Source of the DNA: an uncultured Clostridia bacterium
GTDB taxonomy: Bacteria; Bacillota; Clostridia; Monoglobales; Monoglobaceae
DNA: 64,000 nucleotides
Direction of reading: 5' to 3'
Assembly: GCA_934454115.1 (NCBI GenBank)
Contig: CAKSFQ010000001.1
Location: forward strand, 62,001 to 126,000
Shown here piece after piece: positions 21,801-28,700 of the stretch. Made by a program: the position numbers and the translations under genes. The notes under the pieces were generated by a model. That model had not been told where the DNA came from and made no database searches. It saw only the letters and a program-made list of their open reading frames with translations. Every line of letters starts with the position of its first letter. Position 1 is the first letter of the stretch.

Positions 21801-23467
21801 CATTCTTCATTTCCAGGATCCGTACCCGGCCACGGTGGCGTGGTTAGGTAATACGAATTTTTCACCTTATCTCCTCGATCGTGCGGCGCCCTTACCACCG
21901 TATAATCCGAGTAACAATTTTCAATCCCTAAAAAGCATGTGCCGATTCCAACAATCCCGGCATCGCGATCCACATTTCCCTCCGGGATCGTAACCCCGAC
22001 GGAATAACAATCTTTTACCTGTACGCCATCGCCGTTTACCACGCCGGCAATCGCGCCGACCGCATTGATTTCCGCACCGATCTCACTGTTTTCTTTGCGG
22101 TATGCGACCGTAAATCCTCTGACATAGCATTTTTCAATCCTTGTATTTCCCGTTAAACACCCGGCAACCCCACCGGCGTTTTCCTGATATCCGCCGATTT
22201 TAGAATCTACCGTTACGTTTTCGATTCCTAAATTCTTAACCTCCGCCGCGCCGGACAATACGCCGAAGATTCCGGTGTATGTGTGATTTCCGTCCTCGGA
22301 CGGCGTTGTGATTAACCGATAGTTTTTAATCACACGGCCGCCGCCGTCAAAGCTTCCGCAAAACGGCCGATCCAAAGTCCCGATGGGATGCTCCCATACC
22401 GCGCCGCCAAGGTCAATATCCGACGCCAGACGGTAATACTTCCCTTCCGTCTCGCTTTCCTTGGCAAGGTTTGCAAGTTCTTCTGCCGTTTCAATCAGAT
22501 ACGGATTCTCCTTCGTGCCGACCTCTCCGGGAAAGGGCAAAACCGTCTCCCAGGATAGTGCGGGCAACCCGTCTGTCGCAGCGCCGCCTGCTTGATAGGC
22601 GCCGCCCAAGACATAAAACGTTTCTTTCAGTGTATCGGCATCGGTTTGCATGCCAAAATAACATTCTTCATTTCCAAGATCCGTACCCGGCCACGGTGGC
22701 GTGGTTAGGTAATACGAATTTTTCACCTTATCTCCTCGATCGTGCGGCGCTCTTACCACCGTATAATCCGAGTAACAATTTTCAATCCCTAAAAAGCACG
22801 TGCCGATTCCAACAATCCCGGCATCGCGATCCACATTTCCCTCCGGGATCGTAACCCCGACCGAATAACAATCTTTGACTTGTACGCCATCGCCGTTTAC
22901 CACGCCGGCAATCGCGCCGACCGCATTGATTTCCGCACCGATGTCACTGTTTTCCTTGCGGTATGCGACCGTAAATCCTCTGACATAGCATTTTTCAATC
23001 CTTGCATTTCCCGTTAAACACCCGGCGATCGCACCGGCGTTTTCCTGATATCCGCCGATTTTAGAATCTACCGTTACGTTTTCGATTCCTAAATTCTTAA
23101 CCTCTGCCGCGCCGGACAATACGCCGAACAGTGCGGTGTATGTGTGATTTCCGTCCTCGGACGGTGCGGTGATTAGCTGATAGTTTTTAATCACATGGCC
23201 GCCGCCGTCAAAACTGCCGCAAAACGGTCGATCCAAAGTCCCAATGGGATGCTCCCATACCGCGCCGCCAAGGTCAATATCCGATGCCAGGCGGTAGCTT
23301 TGTCCCGCGCCGCCAAGCGGATCGGCAGCGATCTCTTCCGAGAGGGCGGCGAGTTCCTCTGCCGTTGTGATGATGATACTGTCATCAAAAGCCGCCGAAA
23401 CATAAAATGGCGAGGATGATAAAGCCAGTGTCCAGCATAAAATCAGTCCCATCCATCGCTTTATCAT
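15827..23467 (-). CDS. Giant modular surface protein: GLUG blocks, degenerate SGNH domain, carbohydrate-binding-like domain, Big_5 domain, Asp-box beta-propeller, 2546 aa
   Basis: In order: signal peptide; three GLUG-type blocks (about 28-864), the first two nearly identical; a jelly-roll domain; a small beta domain; an SGNH-like domain (about 1206-1400); a discoidin/CBM-like domain (about 1426-1614); a short repeat domain; a Big_5-like Ig domain (about 1706-1809); and a beta-propeller (about 1826-2543). The propeller has about ten Asp boxes such as STDGGKTW, SEDGGVTF, SHDGGKTW and SRDGGKSF, the pattern of sialidase-fold or GH74-like enzymes. The SGNH domain has GGS in place of GDS, lacks the block III Asn (QLSEEES) and lacks the block II Gly, while keeping a DxxH pair, so esterase activity is doubtful. 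No SLH domain is present. The C-terminal 1100 residues are closely similar to the 25731-29663 gene. Propeller substrate and activity are unknown. Confidence 0.85.
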   Translation of the reverse strand: MIKRWMGLILCWTLALSSSPFYVSAAFDDSIIITTAEELAALSEEIAADPLGGAGQSYRLASDIDLGGAVWEHPIGTLDRPFCGSFDGGGHVIKNYQLITAPSEDGNHTYTALFGVLSGAAEVKNLGIENVTVDSKIGGYQENAGAIAGCLTGNARIEKCYVRGFTVAYRKENSDIGAEINAVGAIAGVVNGDGVQVKDCYSVGVTIPEGNVDRDAGIVGIGTCFLGIENCYSDYTVVRAPHDRGDKVKNSYYLTTPPWPGTDLGNEECYFGMQTDADTLKETFYVLGGAYQAGGAATDGLPALSWETVLPFPGEVGTKENPYLIETAEELANLAKESETEGKYYRLASDIDLGGAVWEHPIGTLDRPFCGSFDGGGRVIKNYRLITTPSEDGNHTYTGIFGVLSGAAEVKNLGIENVTVDSKIGGYQENAGGVAGCLTGNTRIEKCYVRGFTVAYRKENSEIGAEINAVGAIAGVVNGDGVQVKDCYSVGVTIPEGNVDRDAGIVGIGTCFLGIENCYSDYTVVRAPHDRGDKVKNSYYLTTPPWPGTDPGNEECYFGTLTSRDALIESVDTLGSAYKNGSGINQNLPMLIWEDAAEISFSGGNGSAYQPYLIGSVAELKLLAGMKDTDGIYYRLTCDLDLDGADLAYAIGTMQNPFQGDFDGNGYEIRNYKITANDGSAHGLFAYLGGNALIHHFGIREVTVTLLGNIGETAAVGALIGSMQDNAGLYCCYGKNITIDSAAEAESNCKVGGLVGLANGDGAEIVNCYSQEISSTEGDASKLLYFGEIIGFGKNLSRISRCYAPRQIGKTDPYVMIDRCYQGEKDANGRQGITQSAPNQIPAAFSYDYAAAEDTQNTPKLKWEEDRSFYRNLIPSGTMSFDSDRAFDLFGAAGAKTVLGSEIGEDSTSLFLPGGTLLSCGVSTQKDAYYRISFRGRLCAEDGQSPALTLLFGDENAAGGRLDAALFSDTHFVPGAVYVKANKTGRAMLTLGLDKDWYLDDLSVMRIDPEKEVKEIERALSQMETDTKYETYLKKSVCDGVPVAYRSEKNYFDRKGEKIEKNIPIGGETHDKVFAAVNVADLLVEKAFDVTVAAQEAYEIITPYLTSKDGNTVYSLSGAEKAKEVRIIRHNDTPVTFYAAQYQNDVLTKIKTVKAEQEVCSLNWDICGADRLKFFLLENDKLVPASVPKEPFADLTGDGAITVYPVGGSVSAADGDDGFGWGSALSDCFDKAHVRICTDFSGDRLTPERFVKEEAYLPAMQSALNENDVVLLQLSEEESYPDAAEMTAFYTDIICRSIAQQGAIPVLVTPAESLSAARNQKTADGTYATNPHHVQTAAVIRAYANDRNIPLLDLNGYLIKEMQQQGAAVMESRRLWNNQEGDYHHFSARGAKWAAAWICDAIRVLSLPAAKYLTSENTAKLVDVFSIFNADFHVKSSTGMEPMLDTSINRRDGKVVFDRDIITTAGTEEYDGIPIYDINGNPGSDYIVLMDIDTTVPVPLEKLKVFWETGTPYQDGPLMYKDKPTRAWAEGFEIYVSDTAEDGTWERVYAADSLEGKVQTEVVSATLWDDSGGVRPYYEFVLDRLVTTKHVRMAIRDMQPWLGDIQIHEIYGYADQSAIPKDYHCVTVKQDQTVSALIRSDAKIGENYCPAGKLVTLDVSTDATQKVRSVTVNGTAVSGYQRYNFTMPNEDVLVEIETESSDAEKTPLTMTDISVTGGSVIAGGTVPVITMNFSRAIDTIDKGMILVNGQADSGLVQHAFRDATDPKKAYIVLFADKLTSDTSYTVKADGIQSAGGAMLSGTAQITFRTGSDYQSAMENRPKIPWTEDISPTKNLDVYNEKKHTWTQVPAVTQELRGMGVSGGEGGQWMQAIEIDQEDGNLMFAGIDIAGLIRSTDGGKTWHRSYRGFTASGCVDIEIDPNNKNRVLAIGSLSNEPFCGIYMSEDMGYSWHHVYSYVFNGQRDTRGQLAWDKSSYDKRLGGSKVAYWSNLYHLKAGLENSDQEYQPLRSHSKGGLIKTVDGGKNWFIVNKEMSDSVIAVHPTKGIVYAGNESGFFRSEDGGVTFAQILSDEPIYGLDVIETRPDYVYVNDSKGVLISKDCGKTFTRVKASGFPRRTDLSDVRDIVRDLAVSPANPNYMMVDDRNYHRYNNKRYYSHDGGKTWAESSYDASKDFFFNHSRQHPYAWHPTDENKVWTLGGDWIVSSNNGGKSFIWDNNGNCGTPPGGRFNFNPFNPDLIFCGAQDLTGLFSVNRGYTFVPIESEGGFGCTYGNYAADENLLIAAIADGWYTTRKLHVSRDGGKSFENTELPLKYGYARRATSFWGSPTDLNTLFAGEYVTHDRAKTWKEMDGCQFVMAVNYYHNREIYGLNNEVIVISYDNGETWYPFSDTYLDDEEASRGWGKHCWDIEYDGINDILYYANGSGNSAHNLVRVENNVHKNIGVNVQLQERVGDKWYQLIALDPRHPDILYVGGYGSGQMKCSNSVQRSCDRGESFQIISSMGDNKSIVKDGDSAGSGCETLVVHPEDGTLWMWASGEGLWTFPAPYE
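21791..22437 (-). repeat. Tandem intragenic repeat, copy 2 (protein block 2)
   Basis: About 647 bases are nearly identical to 22652-23298 with a constant offset of 861 bases (287 codons). The two copies encode the first two GLUG-type blocks of the 2546-aa protein. Differences are scattered single bases, which points to a recent in-frame duplication or to gene conversion. Confidence 0.85.
22652..23298 (-). repeat. Tandem intragenic repeat, copy 1 (protein block 1)
   Basis: This is the N-terminal partner of 21791-22437, at an offset of 861 bases. Both copies contain the same WPGTD loop and NCYSDYTVVRAPHDRGD segment. Identity is much higher than to any other GLUG block in the window, which sets this pair apart from the older block expansion. 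Confidence 0.85.
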
Positions 23468-23509
23468 ATCCTCACCATCCTTTATGTTCTCAATTTTTCA
23501 GTCTGTTTT

Positions 23510-25600
23510 TTAGTCAATCGAAGCCTTCATGGAAAGCGGCGTAAACTGACTTCCGTCATCCAAAATCAGGAATACCTTTGCCGTCTCGCCGTCACCCACG
23601 CTAAGGTCTATGGTATAGGTGCCGGAGGCAGTCACCTTTTGGGCGCCGATTGCCGCACGAACCATGAGATCACCCTTGTATGCCGCCGCGTACAGAGTGC
23701 CTGTTTCCCGATTTCCTTTCTTTACAGTAACCGTAACCTGATTATCGCTCTTTTGCGCAGAGGTAATCACGTCAAAGCCGCGCTCCCAGGCAAGCTGCGG
23801 ATAACCATTGTTAATAGAATCGCCCGGTACAAACGCACCGCCAAGGCTCTCGGTCAAGGTCTTTAATTTGTCAGTGGTGGTATTTGGCAGGAAGAAAGAG
23901 GCATTATCGCCATGCCATTCCTTGCCGGTGTCATCTCCGCTCTTTTCCACGGCATAGCAAGCAGTAAAAGCGGTGCGATCTAATTCGTTAACAATTTTCA
24001 TCAGGCGTTTATCGGAATAACAGTTCGTGATCGTTGCCTGCGCAGTAACATATCCAATCAATTCCGCATCGCGGTTAACTTTGGCTGCAACATTACACTT
24101 TGCAGCGTAGCAATTTCTAACAGTCGCGTTCTCGCTGGTAACCGCGCCGATTAAGCCACCGAGAATCAAATTTTCCCCGTACTCGGTGTTCAGTTCTTCG
24201 TAGGTCACATTTCTCGCATAACATTGATCTACCGTCGCATTTTCCATCACCTGTCCGATGAGTCCGCCGTTTTTCTGATAACACTGTTGCTTTAATCGAA
24301 AGATCAGATCCTCAACCCCGGTATTTTTCACGACCGCGTTACCGCCAAGGTTGCCAAATACGCCAAAGTTTCCGGTAAATCCTCCCCATAATTCCATTTT
24401 AAAGTTTTTAAACACGTGGCCGTCACCGTCAAAAATACCTTTAAACGGAGCGTCCTCCGATTGTCCGACAAACACCTCAAGCAGCTTATTTTCTGAGGTC
24501 ACATTTTTACCGATATCAAGATCGGCGGTCATTTTAAAATACTCATTTTCACCGTAACCCTGATTGATATAAGTGCGGAAATCCACAAAATCATGATAGC
24601 CGCGGATAAGGTAAGGCGTATCTTCAGTGGCGCCGGCAACAGTACCCGGCGTTATCTCCCAGCGCAGCCGCGGAAAACCACCATTGACATTTTCGGTATC
24701 CTCGACATAAATTCCCATCAGGCGGTTATTTGCTTTTAACTCAGCCGGAGCGATTGATTCTGCTAGGTATCTTCCCGCGGTATTATTATTATAGTATTTG
24801 TAGACACCATCAGCATTTTTATAGCAATTCACAATTTTTGTTGTAAATCCCGCAAGATTATCGGAAACGGCCGCAAACTCATTACTGGTTGCATAACAGT
24901 TCATTGCGGTAAAACTCGACTTGGTATTTGCGTGTGCATCGGCAAAGAAGTCGCCGCGATAGCCGGGTGTCCCCCAGTTTTCATATTCTGCATTGTTCAG
25001 AACATAGCAATTTTTACAAGTTACCTGTCCCCAGAAAATGACGCCAACAATTGCACCGAAAGAACAATCCAAAATCCTTTCGTAGGTCCATCCTCTGACG
25101 AAGCAGTTTTCAATCAAAACACTGTTTTTTGCGCGGCCGACCAGGATACCGAAATCCTCGCCTTTTGTGGATACATCAACCTTTGCGTTAACGATACCAA
25201 GGTTTTTAATGGTACCGCCCATAACGTAAGCAAATAGACCGGCAATCGTTGATTCAGAATCTGTCTCGGTCGATATTTTGATATTGGAAATCGTGTGACC
25301 ATTGCCGTCAAAGGTTCCCTGGAAATATGCGACCGATGCCTTACCAAACGGTACAAATCCGGCATTCGTGCCGTAATCAAAATTAGTAAAATCCAGGTCT
25401 GCGGTCAGCTTATAATACTTATCCTTAGAAAAATTCTCAGTACTGTTCGACTGATTTGCCGCATCCTGCAGCTCCTGCGGGGTCGAAATCAGATATGGAT
25501 CCTCCGCCGTACCGGATCCCTGCAAGCCGTCCGCGTGAACAACCACAAAGGAGCTTAAAACCACGCACAGCGCCAGACATAGGCTAAAAAGTTTTTTCAT
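23510..25600 (-). CDS. Secreted GLUG-repeat protein without catalytic domain, about 696 aa
   Basis: An exported protein with a signal peptide and two divergent GLUG-type blocks (about 25-315 and 320-610) that keep the PYLI opening, DGDGH/DGNGH turns, NCY/KNCYV coils and GYPQLAWE closing. It ends in a small beta domain of about 75 residues. That domain matches the one placed just before the SGNH domains of the three larger paralogues. No hydrolase or anchor is present, so it may act as a binding or scaffolding partner. The start at 25600 is chosen because GGGAGG lies seven bases upstream (25608-25613). The longer frame beginning at 25618 would put that ribosome site inside the gene. It follows a strong terminator and so may have its own promoter. 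Confidence 0.82.
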   Translation of the reverse strand: MKKLFSLCLALCVVLSSFVVVHADGLQGSGTAEDPYLISTPQELQDAANQSNSTENFSKDKYYKLTADLDFTNFDYGTNAGFVPFGKASVAYFQGTFDGNGHTISNIKISTETDSESTIAGLFAYVMGGTIKNLGIVNAKVDVSTKGEDFGILVGRAKNSVLIENCFVRGWTYERILDCSFGAIVGVIFWGQVTCKNCYVLNNAEYENWGTPGYRGDFFADAHANTKSSFTAMNCYATSNEFAAVSDNLAGFTTKIVNCYKNADGVYKYYNNNTAGRYLAESIAPAELKANNRLMGIYVEDTENVNGGFPRLRWEITPGTVAGATEDTPYLIRGYHDFVDFRTYINQGYGENEYFKMTADLDIGKNVTSENKLLEVFVGQSEDAPFKGIFDGDGHVFKNFKMELWGGFTGNFGVFGNLGGNAVVKNTGVEDLIFRLKQQCYQKNGGLIGQVMENATVDQCYARNVTYEELNTEYGENLILGGLIGAVTSENATVRNCYAAKCNVAAKVNRDAELIGYVTAQATITNCYSDKRLMKIVNELDRTAFTACYAVEKSGDDTGKEWHGDNASFFLPNTTTDKLKTLTESLGGAFVPGDSINNGYPQLAWERGFDVITSAQKSDNQVTVTVKKGNRETGTLYAAAYKGDLMVRAAIGAQKVTASGTYTIDLSVGDGETAKVFLILDDGSQFTPLSMKASID

Positions 25601-25671
25601 TCTAAATCCTCCCATCATTTTTTAAGAGACATGCTCTTGTTTTGATATATTATGTCTTACTTTAAATGAGG

Positions 25672-25714
25672 AAAAATTCTGCCCGGCAGCCGGAGGAAAA
25701 CACCTCCGGCTGCC
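25672..25714 (-). terminator. Strong intrinsic terminator after the SLH/beta-propeller gene
   Basis: Twelve-base perfect arms (GGCAGCCGGAGG and its complement, 25685-25696 and 25703-25714) enclose a six-base loop. On the minus strand a T-run follows at 25672-25676. It stands 17 bases after the stop of the 25731-29663 gene. Confidence 0.75.
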
Positions 25715-25730
25715 ACACGGCTGTCATATT

Positions 25731-28700
25731 TTATTCTTCATAAGGAGCCGGGAAAGTCCAAAGTCCCTCGCCGGCAGCCCACAGCCACAGCGTACCGTCC
25801 TCCGGGTGTACCACAATGGTTTCTGCACCGGAACCGGCGCTCTCGCCGTCTTTGACAATGGACTTATTATCACCCATGGACGAGATAATCTGGAAGCTTT
25901 CGCCGCGGTCACAGGAACGCTGTACCGAGTTCGAGCACTTCATGGCACCGGCGCCGTAACCGCCGAGGTACAAGACATCGGGGTGTCTGGGGTCTAGGGC
26001 GATCAATTGATACCATTTATCCCCGACTTTTTCCTGAATCTGTACGTTGCCGCCGATGTTCTTATGGACGTTGTTCTCTACCCTTACCAGGTTGTGCGCC
26101 GAGTTAACACTGCCGTTTGCATAATACAGGATATCGTTGATTCCGTCATACTCGATATCCCAGCAGTGCTTACCGCTGCCGGTCGAATACATCGTACCCA
26201 GGCCGCGCAGAGCCTCTTCATCATCTAAGTAGGTATCGGAGAACGGATACCAGGTATCGCCGTTGTCATAAGACACCACGATCACCTCATCCTGGAGGCC
26301 GTAAGCCTCTTTATTGTGATAGTAGTTGACTGCCATCACAAACTGACAGCCCGTCATTTCTTTCCAGGTATCGGCACGGTCGTGGGAGACATATTCTCCG
26401 GCAAAGATGGTATCGCGATCCTTCGGGCTGCCCCAGAAAGAGGTCGCACGCCGTGCTAAGCCGTATTTTAAGTCAAGTCCCAGGTTTTTAAAGCTGAGTC
26501 CGCCGTCACGGCTGACGTGCAGCTTACGCAGTCCGTACCATCCGTCGGCAATTGCCGCAACCAGGAGGTTTTCGTCCACAGCGTAGTTACCGTAGGCGCA
26601 ACCGAAACCGCCCTCGGATTCAATCGGTACAAAGGTATAACCGCGGTTGGTCGAAAGCAAACCGGTCAAATCCTGCGCACCGCAGAAGATCAGATCCGTG
26701 TTAAACGGGTTAAAGTTGATACGGCCGCCGGGAGGCGTTCCGCAGTTACCGTTGTTGTCCCAGATAAAGCTTTCGCCGCCATCCTGGCTCGATACCACCC
26801 AGTCACCGCCAAACGTCCAGACCTTATTTTCATCGGTCGGATGCCAAGCGTACGGATGCTGACGGCTATGGTTAAAGAAGAAGTCTCTGGAGCTGTCATA
26901 ACCGCTCTCTGCCCAGGTCTTTCCGCCGTCATGGGTATAATAACGCTTGTTATTATACTTGTGGTAGTTACGGTCATCCACCAGCATGTAGTCCGGGTTT
27001 GCCGGGCTGACTGCCAGGTCGCGGACGATATCGCGGACATCGCTTAAATCCTTGCGCTTTGGGAAGCCGCTTGCCTCGATCCGCTTAAAGGTCTTGCCAC
27101 AGTCCTCCGAAATCAGCACGCCCTTGCTGTCGTTGATATAAACGTTGTCCGGTCTGGTCTCGATGACATCAAGGCCATAAATCGGCTCGCCGGACAAGAT
27201 CTGGGTAAAGGTCACACCGCCGTCCTCCGAACGGAAGAATCCGGATTCGTTTCCGGCGTAGACGATGCTCTTGGTCGGATGTACGGCAATGACGCTGTCC
27301 GACATCTCTTTGTTGACGATATTCCACGTTTTTCCGCCGTCCTCGGTCTTTACCAGGCCGCCCTTGGAGTGCGAACGTAAAATTCCGTATTCCTGATCGG
27401 AGTTTTCAAGGCCTGCTCTTAAACGATGAAGATTCGACCAATAAGCAACTCTGGAGCCGCCGATGCTCTCGTCATACGTTGATTTATCCCATGCCAGCTG
27501 GTTTCTGGTATCACGCTGTCCGTTAAATACATAAGAGTAAACGTGATGCCAGTTCTCGCCCATATCATCGGACATATAAATACCGGTGAATGCGTGGTCG
27601 GACAGGGAACCGATGGCTAAAATGCGGTTTTTATTGTTCGGGTCGATCTTGATATCGACACAGCCGGACGCCGTAAAGCCGCGGTAGGAACGCTGCCAGG
27701 ACTTACCGCCGTCCGTCGAACGAATCATACCGGTGACGTCGATACCGGCAAGCATTAAGGAACCGTCCACGTTATCGATTTCAAGCGCCTGCATCCACTG
27801 ACCGCCTTCACCGCCGGCAATTCCCATATCGCGAAGCTCCTGCGTGATGGCAGGGATCTTTGTCCAGGTATTGTTCTTTTCGTTATAGGTGTCCATGCTC
27901 TTGATTTCGGGGATATTCTCTGTCCACTTGATATGGGTCGACAAAGAATCCGAGGCCGCCGAAACAATATCCTTGACTGCCCAGTGATCCGCCGGTACAT
28001 CGGTAAAGGTGTTTTCGTCCTTCACCTCGCCGCGGCCGATCACACGGTTAAAGAGCGTCACCGTCTCGGCACGGGTCACATCGCTGTCCTTGCGGAATGT
28101 TCCGTCCTCATAGCCGCGGAAGATACCGCCCTCTACCAGGGCGCTGAACATATCGTCCAAGGATTCCATGGATTCTCCGTTTTTGAGGATATAAAGAATC
28201 TTTGCAAGCTCCACACGGCGAATCGGCCGATCCTCCTCTGCAATCGAGGAATAGTCGTACTGCCGTGCCAGCCTTTTTGCCATGGTCAGCGCGTCCTTCA
28301 CTGTGACCGGATCCTCCGGTCCAAAGGCGCCGTCGCCGTAACCTTTAATATAGCTTGCATCCTCAGCATGGATATCTCTTTGATAATCCGCCGCGGTCTG
28401 AAAACTGCATTCCGCACGGCCGGACAGAGACTTTCCTGCCATAGATTTTACATCGGCCAGTTCTGCCGTATAGATCGCGCCCTCTTCCAGCTTATCGGAG
28501 AAGGGTACAATATACACCTTGGTCGGATCGTTTGCGTCCTTAAACGCATGCTGAATCAGATCAGAATTTCTCTCGCCGTTAAACAAAACCATGCTCTTGT
28601 CCACAAAATCGACACGGCGGTTAAAATTCATAGTAATGACCGGCACGGTTCCAGCCGGCACAACATTGCCGCCAACCACCGACGCACTCTCCATCACAAG

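Noticed and set aside
3824..25600. CRISPR array or phase-variable DNA repeats in the GLUG region
   Set aside because: The repeats are protein-coding blocks of about 850 bases with diverged DNA, not short direct repeats with spacers.
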